In this document: positions 45,595-54,940 of the stretch, in pieces
Layout: each line of letters opens with the position of its first letter
Position numbering within the stretch: the first letter of the stretch is position 1
NCBI GenBank assembly: GCA_963727575.1
Contig: CAVSIA010000020.1
Span: 62,001 to 126,000, forward strand
From: JAHQVI01 sp963727575
GTDB taxonomy: Bacteria > Pseudomonadota > Alphaproteobacteria > Rhizobiales > Rhodomicrobiaceae
Length of the DNA: 64,000 bases
Direction: 5' to 3'
Translations under genes and position numbers: made by a program
Notes under the pieces: generated by a model
Told to the model about the DNA's origin: nothing
Database searches by the model: none
What the model saw: only the letters and a program-made list of their open reading frames with translations

Positions 45595-45980
45595 GGCGCG
45601 GTGCCGTCCGGGCTGGCGATCACCACGATATAACCGTCCGGATCGCGCAGCCAACATTCCCAATGCGCCGGCTTCGGATTGCGATGCCGTGGCATGACCA
45701 CCTCGACATTCATCGCCTGCGCACGTTCCCAGACCGCCTCGAAATCGTCGGTCTCGAACCAGAGCAGCACGCCATTGCCATAAGGCTTATCGTTGACGTC
45801 GCCAATCGGCCCGTGGTGATGCTCGACCTCGAATCGGTGGAGTTGCATGATCAGCACGCCGTCCGCGTCCAACCGCCCATATTCCGGTCCGGCATGGGCG
45901 CCCCGGCATCCCAACAGGCGCTCATACCAGAGGCTGCTCGCCTCGACGTCGGTGACGCAAATCAAAGGTTGTGGACGCAT
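45591..45980 (-). CDS. VOC-family protein (glyoxalase/bleomycin resistance type)
   Basis: A 129-residue protein. PLICVTDVEASSLWYERLLGC starts the VOC fold, followed by GNGVLLWFETDDFEAVWERA and WECWLRDPDGYIVVIASP, with the late metal-ligand position occupied by IVVIAS instead of the usual Glu. It ends against the SDR gene (four-base overlap of opposite strands). Activity is unknown; the missing Glu argues against a classical glyoxalase. Confidence 0.85.
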   Translation of the reverse strand: MRPQPLICVTDVEASSLWYERLLGCRGAHAGPEYGRLDADGVLIMQLHRFEVEHHHGPIGDVNDKPYGNGVLLWFETDDFEAVWERAQAMNVEVVMPRHRNPKPAHWECWLRDPDGYIVVIASPDGTAP

Positions 45981-45996
45981 TCAGGTCTCCTTTCGG

Positions 45997-46779
45997 CTAG
46001 CCGGTAAGCTCCTCGATCGAGGCGAACAGCAGCGCCAGATCGGGGTCGCGCGACAGTCGGTGCTCGGCGTCCTTGACCAGCGTCAGCCGCACGTCCTCGT
46101 TGTCGAGCAGATCGACCAGCGCCAAGGCATGCTTCCACGGCACGTCCCGGTCGCGCAAGCCTTGCAGAATCCGCACCGGGCATCCGGTATCCAGGCCGCT
46201 GTCAGCCAGAAGATGGTTGCGGCCCTCCTCGATCAGCGCCTTGGTCAGCGCATAGGGCTCGCCATATTCGGACGGCTCGTAATAGACGCCGTCGCGCTCG
46301 AGCGCCGCCTTCGCCTCGGGCGGGAACGCCTTCCACATCAGCTCCTCGGTCATGTCCCAGGCGGGCGCAATCAGCACGATGCCGCTGAGCCGGTCGCCCT
46401 CGCCGCGCCGGATCAGCTCGCGCGCCAGGAGCAGCGTGATCCAGCCGCCCATGCTGGAGCCGATCAGCACTTGCGGTCCGCGCGTGAACCGGTCGAAGCA
46501 GGCGAGCGATTCGGCCAGCCAGTCGCCGATGGTGAAATCCTCGATGGGGCCGGTCGACTGGCCATGGCCGGAATAGTCGAATCGCAGGCAAGCCAGCCCG
46601 CGAGGGACGGCCCATTCGACCAGCGCGGCCGCCTTGGTGCTCACCATTTCGGATTTGAAGCCGGACAGCCAGACCACGCCCGGCCTGCCGTCGCTGAGGC
46701 CCGGCGAGCGGAGATAGGCGATTTTTCTGTCCGGACGTCCTTCGGCGGTGACATCAAGGAATTGCACGGCGTTGCTCAT
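45997..46779 (-). CDS. Alpha/beta hydrolase, ABHD10-like
   Basis: A 260-residue serine hydrolase. VVWLSGFKSEM supplies the oxyanion region, GSSMGGWITLLLAREL the nucleophile Ser, and KDAEHRLSRDPD the catalytic His. The order and length fit bacterial relatives of ABHD10, an acyl-protein thioesterase. The start at 46779 is the first one in the family frame. It follows the VOC gene in the same direction with a short gap. Confidence 0.82.
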   Translation of the reverse strand: MSNAVQFLDVTAEGRPDRKIAYLRSPGLSDGRPGVVWLSGFKSEMVSTKAAALVEWAVPRGLACLRFDYSGHGQSTGPIEDFTIGDWLAESLACFDRFTRGPQVLIGSSMGGWITLLLARELIRRGEGDRLSGIVLIAPAWDMTEELMWKAFPPEAKAALERDGVYYEPSEYGEPYALTKALIEEGRNHLLADSGLDTGCPVRILQGLRDRDVPWKHALALVDLLDNEDVRLTLVKDAEHRLSRDPDLALLFASIEELTG

Positions 46780-46830
46780 GTCTCTATTAGCTTTCGGGTA
46801 TAGCGCCTCGTTCGCCGCAATCTGCCATGC

Positions 46831-48120
46831 ATGAGACAAGATGCCAACGCCTCCAGCCTCACCCTTCCGCTGATGTCAGCAGGGCCCGTCATCCTTCAGG
46901 TGATTCCGGCGCTCGGAGCCGGCGGCGCCGAGCGTACCGTGATCGAGGTCAGCCAAGCCATCGTGGCGGCCGGCGGCGTGGCACTGATCGCCAGCGAGGG
47001 CGGCAGGCTGGAAGACGAACTGGCGGCGGTCGGCGGCGAGCTGGTCCGCTTTCCGGCCTCGGTGAAGAACCCGCTGGCGATCCTCGCCAATGCGCGGAAA
47101 CTTGAAAAACTCATCGCCGATCGCAATATCAGCCTGGTCCACGCACGCAGCCGCGCCCCGGCATGGAGCGCACTTCTCGCGGCGCGGCGGGCCAAAGTCC
47201 CCTTCGTCACCACCTATCACGGCATCTACAATCAGAAAGACCGCATCAAGGGCTGGTATAACGGCGTCATGGCGCGCGGCGATCTGGTCATCGCCAATTC
47301 CAACTACACCGCCGGCATCGTCAAGGCACGGCACGGCGTCCCGGACGAAAGGCTGCGGGTGATCCAGCGCGCGGTCGATCTCGCCCGCTTCGCGCCGGAC
47401 GCCGTTGCCCCGGAACGCATCGCGGCGTTGCGAGCGCGCTGGGGCGTTCCTCCCGAGGCGAGGCTGATCGTCCAGGCGGCGCGGCTGACGCGGTGGAAAG
47501 GCCAGTTGACCACCATCGGCGCTGCCGCGCAAATCGCCGCCGACCCCGCATTCGACGATGTCGTATTCATCCTCGCCGGCGACGATCAGGGCCGCGCCGA
47601 CTATCGGAGCGAGCTGGACGCCCGCATCGCCAAGCTTGGCCTGACCGCGCGGGTGCTGCTCCCCGGCCATTGCGAGGACATGCCCGCCGCGTTCGCGACG
47701 GCAGCGCTCGCGGTGGTGCCATCGATCGAGCCGGAGGCGTTCGGGCGGATTTCCATCGAGGCGCAGGCGATGGGCTGCCCGGTTGTCGTCAGCGAGCTGG
47801 GCGCGCTGCCCGAGACCATCGGCAAGGGCGAGGCGAACGGCAGCGGCGCGGTTGCGACGGGGTGGACGTTTCCGGCCGGAGACGAGGCGGCGCTCGCCGA
47901 TCGGGTCCGCTCGGGGCTCGACCTGCCGAAACATCAGGCGGAAACAATCGCCAAGCGCGCACGCCGTCATGTTGCCGCGTCCTTTTCCAAGGAGGTGCTT
48001 CAGCAACATACACTGCAAGTCTACGATGACTTGCTTCGTAGTAGCCTTGCCACCGACTTTGACCGCAGATCATCTGAAAATGAGGATTTTATGCAATCCG
48101 GAGGCAGAATTCCGGTTTAG
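46831..48120 (+). CDS. GT4-family glycosyltransferase
   Basis: A 429-residue GT-B enzyme. PVILQVIPALGAGGAERTVIEVSQAI is the acceptor-side N-terminus with the glycine-rich loop. AARLTRWKGQLTTIGAAAQIAADP and PSIEPEAFGRISIEAQAMGCPVVVSELGALPE (the EX7E motif) form the donor domain. Such enzymes build lipopolysaccharide or exopolysaccharide. A start at Met15 (46873) is also possible. It is divergent from the ABHD10-like gene and precedes infC. Confidence 0.88.
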   Translation: MRQDANASSLTLPLMSAGPVILQVIPALGAGGAERTVIEVSQAIVAAGGVALIASEGGRLEDELAAVGGELVRFPASVKNPLAILANARKLEKLIADRNISLVHARSRAPAWSALLAARRAKVPFVTTYHGIYNQKDRIKGWYNGVMARGDLVIANSNYTAGIVKARHGVPDERLRVIQRAVDLARFAPDAVAPERIAALRARWGVPPEARLIVQAARLTRWKGQLTTIGAAAQIAADPAFDDVVFILAGDDQGRADYRSELDARIAKLGLTARVLLPGHCEDMPAAFATAALAVVPSIEPEAFGRISIEAQAMGCPVVVSELGALPETIGKGEANGSGAVATGWTFPAGDEAALADRVRSGLDLPKHQAETIAKRARRHVAASFSKEVLQQHTLQVYDDLLRSSLATDFDRRSSENEDFMQSGGRIPV

Positions 48121-48274
48121 TTTATTTGAAGCGAGTCGTATTCCTCTTGACTTACCTGCTCGGAGTATTGATCTTATTTTTTTAAGCTGTGACACCGTCG
48201 CAGGATTCGCTACAGGTTAGGCGGAGCCCTGCGCGCAAGGCCACTTTCGTAGAAACAATTAAGGAGAAATCCCC

Positions 48275-48805
48275 ATTCGCAGACCGTTTAGACCGGAGCC
48301 GACCAAGGAAGGGCCGCGGATCAACGACGCGATCGCGGCTCGCGAAGTCCAGCTCATTGACGATTCAGGGCTCAACCACGAACTCGTCGCCAAGCAGGAC
48401 GCGATAGCGCGTGCCGAGGAAGCAGGGCTCGATCTTGTCGAGGTCGGGAATTCGAACCCGCCCGTCTGCAAGATTATGGACTTTGGCAAATACAAATATC
48501 AGGCGCAGAAAAAGGCGTCCGAGGCCCGCAAGAAGCAAAAGACTGTCGAGGTCAAGGAAATCAAGCTTCGCCCGAACATCGACGTGCATGATTATGACGT
48601 GAAGTTCAAGGCGATGAAGCGGTTCTTTGACGAAGGCGACAAGGTGAAGGTCACCCTTCGCTTCCGCGGCCGGGAGATGGCGCACCAGGAACTTGGAATG
48701 CAGCTTCTTCTGCGGCTGAAGGACGAAGCCGATGGCTTCGCCAAGGTCGAACTTGAGCCGAGGCTCGAAGGGCGCCAGATGATCATGATCCTGGCGCCAC
48801 GCTAA
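48275..48805 (+). CDS. infC: Translation initiation factor IF-3 with ATT start
   Basis: The protein begins RRPFRPEPTKEGPRINDAI when read from the ATT at 48275, and the frame continues unbroken to 48805 (176 residues). AAGGAG stands nine bases upstream. No ATG or GTG exists in this frame before the conserved N-terminus. A rare AUU start is the known device by which IF-3 represses its own translation. The body carries LDLVEVGNSNPPVCKIMDFGKYKY and VKVTLRFRGREMAHQELG, typical of both IF-3 domains. rpmI and rplT follow. Confidence 0.95.
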   Translation: MRRPFRPEPTKEGPRINDAIAAREVQLIDDSGLNHELVAKQDAIARAEEAGLDLVEVGNSNPPVCKIMDFGKYKYQAQKKASEARKKQKTVEVKEIKLRPNIDVHDYDVKFKAMKRFFDEGDKVKVTLRFRGREMAHQELGMQLLLRLKDEADGFAKVELEPRLEGRQMIMILAPR

Positions 48806-48906
48806 AGCGTGTTCCGATAAGTGGGAACCGGTTTCCGGGTAAAACACGCGTCGGAAGAACCAGATGGAGCAGCGTTCCGATTCCGTCGGAACGCGACAGG
48901 CTCTCA
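48804..48906. repeat. Dispersed intergenic repeat, copy D
   Basis: It starts at the infC stop (TAAAGCGTGTTCCGATAAGT, then GGGAACCGGTTTCC), the reverse complement of the common CCGGTTCCCACTT core. It contains a hairpin GCGTTCCGA (48872-48880) and TCGGAACGC (48886-48894), aligned with the CCATTCCGA hairpin of copy C. The outer GAGC/GGCTC pairing is also kept. Confidence 0.78.
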
Positions 48907-49051
48907 AGCATCGGATCGAAAGCCATGTCCTCGCGGTGGCGGGGATGCGAAGCGGTTTTCGGGCAAATCCAATGCCAGGACAAACAGATAGAGCGGCACA
49001 GCCGGTCCCGATAATCGGGCGGCCGCTCTAAAGCGCCAAGTCACAGGCACC

Positions 49052-49089
49052 AAAAAAGCGCCGAGCCTCTTACGAGAAACTCGGCGCTT
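49052..49089 (-). terminator. Minus-strand intrinsic terminator without a known gene
   Basis: Perfect 10-bp stem AAGCGCCGAG (49056-49065) and CTCGGCGCTT (49080-49089). On the minus strand it is followed by TTTTTTG. No minus-strand protein gene lies upstream in 49090-49461, so it may end an unrecognised antisense RNA. Confidence 0.55.
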
Positions 49090-49217
49090 GAGACCGCAAT
49101 CTGATGTGTTGCCGATGCTGCAGTCCTCGATCGCCGAATTCATCGGATGCGGCGATCAACAAAGCAACAGGGTGATAAAGAAACAAAGCGGCACCCCAGC
49201 GTACCGGATCGCCTCTC

Positions 49218-49245
49218 TTGACCTCACCCTCTCTTCTCATAGCAC
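49218..49245 (+). promoter_or_regulatory. Candidate promoter of rpmI-rplT
   Basis: TTGACC (49218-49223), a 16-base spacer and TAGCAC (49240-49245), about 210 bases ahead of rpmI in an otherwise empty region. The -10 match is weak, so this is only a candidate. Confidence 0.35.
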
Positions 49246-49461
49246 AAAATTAACAATTCGTAAGGGTCAAATCGCAGCAAAATGCCTGCTGAGCGGCGAT
49301 ATCGCCCTCTTGCGCGGCTGAAAAATTGCTCGTAAGTTGCATCGCGCAGAGCCGCCCGGCGTAAGGGCATGCCGTGGCGGCTCCGAAACGCTTCTCCGCT
49401 AAGCGAGAATATTGAGCGCCCGGTCAAGTCGCCGGGCGGGTCTATTTTGAAAGGAAGCAAA
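49246..49461 (+). promoter_or_regulatory. Structured 5' leader of rpmI-rplT
   Basis: Two hairpins precede the ribosome site: GAGCCGCC (49349-49356) with GGCGGCTC (49376-49383), extended by CGGC/GCCG to a 12-bp stem with one bulge; and GCCCGG (49418-49423) with CCGGGC (49432-49437). L20 represses its own operon through leader RNA in other bacteria, so a similar role is possible. The region between 48907 and 49217 holds no gene. Confidence 0.5.
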
Positions 49462-49665
49462 ATGCCCAAGCTGAAAACCAAGAGCGGTGTCAAAAAACGC
49501 TTCAAGGTGACGGCGACCGGAAAGGTCAAGTTCACCCAGGCAGGCAAACGGCACGGCATGATCAAGCGCACGAAGAAATTCATCCGTCAGGCGCGCGGCA
49601 CCGCCGTGCTGAGCGAGCCCGATGCGAGAATCGTGAAGCAGTTCATGCCTTACAGCGCGTCCTGA
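49462..49665 (+). CDS. rpmI: Ribosomal protein bL35
   Basis: A 67-residue basic protein with MPKLKTKSGVKKRFKVTATG at the N-terminus and KRHGMIKRTKKFIRQARG in the middle, the L35 signature. AAAGGAAG precedes the ATG at 49462. It is a 50S subunit protein, followed 45 bases later by rplT as in most bacteria. Confidence 0.97.
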   Translation: MPKLKTKSGVKKRFKVTATGKVKFTQAGKRHGMIKRTKKFIRQARGTAVLSEPDARIVKQFMPYSAS

Positions 49666-49710
49666 TCGCGCGACCGTCGCCAATTTGCCATTCCCTGAAG
49701 GAGCATCGTC

Positions 49711-50073
49711 ATGTCGAGAGTGAAACGGGGCGTTACCACCCACGCTCGCCATAAGAAGGTCTTGAAAGCGGCCAAGGGCTTTTACGGCCGCCGCAAGAAC
49801 ACCATCCGCATCGCGCGCCAGGCCGTCGAGAAGGCCGGGCAGTACGCTTATCGCGATCGCCGGACCAAGAAGCGCAATTTCCGCGCGCTGTGGATCCAGC
49901 GAATCAATGCCGCCGCCCGCGAGCTGGGTCTGACCTATGGCCGATTTATCGACGGCCTGAACAAGGCCGGTATCGAGGTCGACCGCAAAATCCTGGCCGA
50001 TCTCGCCGTGCACGAGCCGGAGTCCTTCAAGGCCCTGGTCGAGCGCGCTCAGGCAGCCGTACAGGCCGCCTAG
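49711..50073 (+). CDS. rplT: Ribosomal protein bL20
   Basis: A 120-residue 50S protein, early in assembly. MSRVKRGVTTHARHKKVLKAAKGFYGRRKN and ALWIQRINAAARELGLTYGRFIDGL are diagnostic. GAAGGAG precedes the start. Normal length; same operon as rpmI. Confidence 0.97.
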   Translation: MSRVKRGVTTHARHKKVLKAAKGFYGRRKNTIRIARQAVEKAGQYAYRDRRTKKRNFRALWIQRINAAARELGLTYGRFIDGLNKAGIEVDRKILADLAVHEPESFKALVERAQAAVQAA

Positions 50074-50132
50074 TCATCATTCAGGCTCGGGCGTCTCTGC
50101 AGCCAACGCTGTGGCGGACGCCGGATATCCGC

Positions 50133-50168
50133 ATCTTGCAAGGGGCTGGAAATCGCCTCTCGCAAGAT
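50133..50168 (+). promoter_or_regulatory. Hairpin ahead of pheS
   Basis: ATCTTGC (50133-50139) pairs with GCAAGAT (50162-50168), with an inner GGGGC/GCCTC stem. It lies between rplT and the pheS ribosome site. It may be a weak attenuator or a message-processing site; there is no T run. Confidence 0.35.
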
Positions 50169-50191
50169 CGCAATCGCCATTGGAGAGGCTC

Positions 50192-51281
<1,090 letters not shown>

Positions 51282-51350
51282 CCGCCGGCCTCGCCTTCGA
51301 TCAATGTCTGCGGCGCCGCGCCGCCTTTCTACGCCCGACGGGTCAATCCG

Positions 51351-53779
51351 ATGAAATTCACGCTGAACTGGCTTAAAGACCATCTCGATACCACCGCCTC
51401 GCTCGATGCGATCCATGACGGGCTGATCCAGGCCGGCCTCGAGGTCGAGAGCATCGAGAACCCAGCCGAGACGCTGAAGGATTTCACCGTCGCGCGCGTC
51501 GTCGAGGCCGAGCAGCATCCGGACGCCGACAAGCTGCGCGTCTGCAAGGTCGATACCGGCAAGGGCGTCGTCCAGGTCGTCTGCGGCGCGCCGAACGCCC
51601 GCGCCGGGCTGATCGGCGTATTCGCCGCGCCCGGCGTCTATATTCCCGGCACCGATTTCACGCTCGGCAAGGCCAAGATCCGCGGCGTCGAATCGGTGGG
51701 GCATGCTGTGCTCCGAGCGCGAATTGCAGCTTTCCGACGAGCACACCGGCATCATCGAGCTGCCCGACCGCGCGGCCGACCATATCGGCGAGCGCTATAT
51801 CGACGTCATGGACATGGCCGATCCGGTGATCGACGTCTCGGTGACGCCGAACCGGCCCGACTGTCTCGGCGTGCGCGGCATTGCCCGCGACCTGGCGGCG
51901 CTCGGCCTCGGCAAGCTGAAGAAGGAAGACGAGGGCTTCACCGGACAAGGGCAAGTTCGCCAGCCCGATCAAGATCGACCTGCAACTTCGGCAAAGACGA
52001 CGCCGATGCCTGCCCGGTCATTCGCCGGGCGCTATATCCGCGGCGTCAAGAACGGCCCGTCGCCCGCATGGATGCAGAAGCGCCTGCGCGCGATCGGCCT
52101 GCGCCCGATCAACGCGCTGGTCGACGTCACCAACTACATTTCCTACGACCGCTGCCGCCCGCTTCACGTCTACGACGCGGACAAGGTTCATGGCGCCATC
52201 CAGGCCCGCCTCGGCAAGACGGGCGAGAGCTTCCTCGCGCTCGACGGCCGAGAATATGAGGTCGACGGCGAAGCCTGCGTCATTGCCGATGACGGCCGCG
52301 TGCTCGGCTTCGGCGGCATCATGGGCGGCGAGGAGACCGGCTGCACCGAGGCGACGGTGAACGTCCTCATCGAATCCGCCTATTTCGATCCGATCCGCAC
52401 CGCCCGGACCGGCCGCCGCTACGGCATCCATTCCGACGCGCGCTTCCGCTTCGAGCGTGGCATCGACCCGCAATCGGTCCGTCCCGGCGTCAATCTTGCC
52501 GCGAAGATGATCATGGAGATGTGCGGCGGCGAGGTCAGCGAGCTGGAAATGGCCGGGCAGGAGCCGGATCAGACCAGGGTGATCGCCTTCGATCCGGCGC
52601 GCGTCGAAAAGCTGACCGGCCTGAAGCTGAAAACGGCGGACATCGTCGGGCCGCTGAAGAAGCTCGGCTACACGATCGAGGGCTCCGGCGCCGAGCTGAG
52701 CGTGACCACGCCGAGCTGGCGTCCCGATGTGCATGGCAGCGCCGACCTCGTCGAGGAGGTGATCCGCATCGCCGGCGTCGACCGCGTGCCGGTCACGCCG
52801 ATGGAGCGTGCGCCGGGCGTGACGCGGCCGGTGATGACCGAGGGACAGAAGCGCACTGCGCGCGCGCGCCGGGTGCTCGCCGGTCGCGGGCTCGTCGAGG
52901 CGGTCACCTGGTCGTTCATTCCGCGGCCCGATGCCGAGCTGTTCGGCGGCGGACAGCCCGAGCTGGAACTGGCCAATCCGATCTCGACGGAAATGGCGGT
53001 GATGCGCCCGAGTCTGCTTGCCGGCCTCGCCGCGGCCGCGCGTCAGAACGCCAATCGCGGCTTCGGCGACATCGCGCTATTCGAAGTCGGCCAAGTCTAT
53101 CGCGGCGACAAGCCGGAGGACCAGCGCATCGCCGCGTCGGGCATCCGCATCGGCACGGCCAGGCTCGCCGGCGGCGGGCGGCGCTGGGACGGCGCGGCCA
53201 AACCGGTCGACCTGTTCGACGCCAAGGCCGATGCGCTTGCGCTCATTGCCGCGCTCGGCCTGGAGCCGGGCAAGGTACAGATCGCGCGCGAGACGCCGGG
53301 CTGGTTCCATCCGGGCCGCTCCGGGCGTCATCCGGCTCGGGCCGAAAAATATCCTCGGCTATTTCGGCGAGCTGCATCCCAACACGCTGCGCGCCCTCGA
53401 CCTCGACGGCCCGGCCGCGGCCTTCGAAGTCTTCCCCGAAGCCATCCCGGTGTCGCGCCGCAAGTCGAGCGCCAAGCCGCCGCTCGACATGACCGACCTG
53501 CACCCCGTGCGCCGCGACTTCGCCTTCGTGCTCGGTACCGACGTGCTCGCCGGCGACGTCCTCCGCGCGGCGCAGGGCGCGGACAAAGCGTTGATCAGCA
53601 ATGTCTCGGTGTTCGACATTTTCGAAGGCCCCAGCCTCGGCGAGGGGCGCAAGTCGCTGGCGATCGAAGTGACGCTGCAGCCGCGCGAGAAAACCCTGAC
53701 CGACGAGCAGATCGATGCGGTATCCTCGCGGATCATCGCCGAGGTCAAGAAGGCGACCGGCGGCGACATCCGCGCCTGA
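51351..53779 (+). CDS. pheT: Phenylalanyl-tRNA synthetase beta subunit, frameshifted five times
   Basis: The parts follow in order in changing frames: MKFTLNWLKDHLDTTASLD and the EMAP/OB-like domain; MLCSERELQLSDEHTGIIEL; FASPIKIDL; NFGKDDADACPV; FAGRYIRGVKNGPSPAWM through the B3/B4 and B5 domains; then GVIRLGPKNILGYFGELHP and the C-terminal RNA-binding (FDX-ACB) domain. One base must be removed at each of about 51698-51701 (GGGG), 51943, 51983, 52020 and 53323-53325 (GGG). Corrected length is about 807 residues, normal. The gene is essential and partners pheS. Confidence 0.92.
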
Positions 53780-53791
53780 GGGAGATCGCGC

Positions 53792-54167
53792 ATGAAGACA
53801 AGCCGTCAATCTCCGGCGCGAGTTGGACAAGGTCAGCGAGTTCTGGTCGCCCCGCATCATCGGCCAGGTCAACGATCAGTTCGTCAAAGTCGCCAAGCTG
53901 AAGGGCGAACTGGTCTGGCACAAGCATGACGAGGAGGACGAGCTGTTCTTTATCGTCAAGGGCCAGCTCGTCATTCAGTATGAAGACGGCGCGGTGACGC
54001 TTGAGGCGGGCGACTTCCATGTCGTGCCCAAGGGCGTGATGCACAATCCGGTCGCCGCCGAGGAATGCTGGATCGCGCTGATCGAAACGGTCTCGACCAA
54101 ACATACCGGCGACGTCGTCACCGAGCGCACCAGATCCGTCCAGGAGCAGCTCGGCTCCGCGTCCTGA
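53792..54167 (+). CDS. Cupin-domain protein, frameshifted at the N-terminus
   Basis: The frame from 53823 reads ELDKVSEFWSPRIIGQVNDQ and then GELVWHKHDEEDELFFIVKGQLVIQYEDG, a single-domain cupin with the HxH...E metal ligands and a late GDFHVVPKGVMHNP. Removing one A near 53800 joins it to the ATG at 53792 (MKTAVNLRRELDK), which has GGGAG upstream. Corrected length is about 124 residues. The substrate is unknown. It lies between pheT and tlyA. Confidence 0.8.
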
Positions 54168-54190
54168 CCGCGCCGGGCGCCGCCTATGCG

Positions 54191-54940
54191 ATGACCGACC
54201 GGCAAAAGATCCGTCTCGACCAGCTTCTCACGCTCCGTGGCCTCGCGCCGACCCGGTCGCGGGCACGGGACCTGATCAAGCGCGGTGCGGTGACCGTCGG
54301 CGGCGCGGTCGAGACCCGGCCCGGCGCCGATTTTCTTGCAGACGCCGATATTGCCGTTCACGAAGCCTGGAGCGGTTACGTATCGCGCGGCGCGCTGAAG
54401 CTGGAGGCGGCGCTCGATGCGTTCGGCTTCGACTGCGGCGGCAGGACCGCGCTCGATCTTGGCGCCTCGACCGGCGGTTTCACCCAGGTGCTGCTGCGGC
54501 GCGGCGCGCGGCAGGTTTACGCCGTCGACGTTGGCACGGGCCAGCTTCATCCCGATATCGCTGCCGATCCCCGCGTCCGGAATTTGGAAGCGACCGATGC
54601 ACGGCGGCTCGGCCCGGAGGCGATTGCCGCCCCCGTCGATGCGATTGTCGCCGATGTCAGCTTCATCTCGCTGCTGAAGGTCCTGCCCGCGGGCCTCGCC
54701 TTCGCCGCGCCGGGCGCCTGGGCGGTGGCGCTCGTTAAACCGCAATTCGAAGTCGGCCGCGAGCATGTCGGCAAGGGCGGCGTCGTCAGGGACGATGCGG
54801 CGCGGGACGCCGCGCTCGCCGGCATCGCGGCGTTCTTCTCGGCGCAACCCGGTTGGCGGGTCGAGGGCACCATGCCTTCGCCGATCGAAGGCCAGTCCGG
54901 CAACCGCGAATTCCTGATCGGAGCCAGCTATGCGCCGTGA
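54191..54940 (+). CDS. tlyA: TlyA-family rRNA 2'-O-methyltransferase
   Basis: A 249-residue protein. The N-terminal S4-like RNA-binding domain (RLDQLLTLRGLAPTRSRARDLIKRGAVTVGG) is followed by an FtsJ-type methyltransferase with ALDLGASTGGFTQVLLRRGA as the SAM loop and IVADVSFISL and LVKPQFEVGREHVGKGG, features of TlyA. It methylates 16S and/or 23S rRNA, and some family members have a hemolysin name. The ATG at 54191 opens MTDRQKIRLDQLL. Its end overlaps the next gene by 11 bases. Confidence 0.92.
   Translation: MTDRQKIRLDQLLTLRGLAPTRSRARDLIKRGAVTVGGAVETRPGADFLADADIAVHEAWSGYVSRGALKLEAALDAFGFDCGGRTALDLGASTGGFTQVLLRRGARQVYAVDVGTGQLHPDIAADPRVRNLEATDARRLGPEAIAAPVDAIVADVSFISLLKVLPAGLAFAAPGAWAVALVKPQFEVGREHVGKGGVVRDDAARDAALAGIAAFFSAQPGWRVEGTMPSPIEGQSGNREFLIGASYAP

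Noticed and set aside
48147..48177. TTGACT plus TCTTAT upstream of infC as a promoter
   Set aside because: The spacer is 19 bases and the -10 is weak; other alignments are no better.
49224..49583. 119-codon minus-strand frame across rpmI
   Set aside because: Shadow of rpmI and its leader; no ribosome site or domain.
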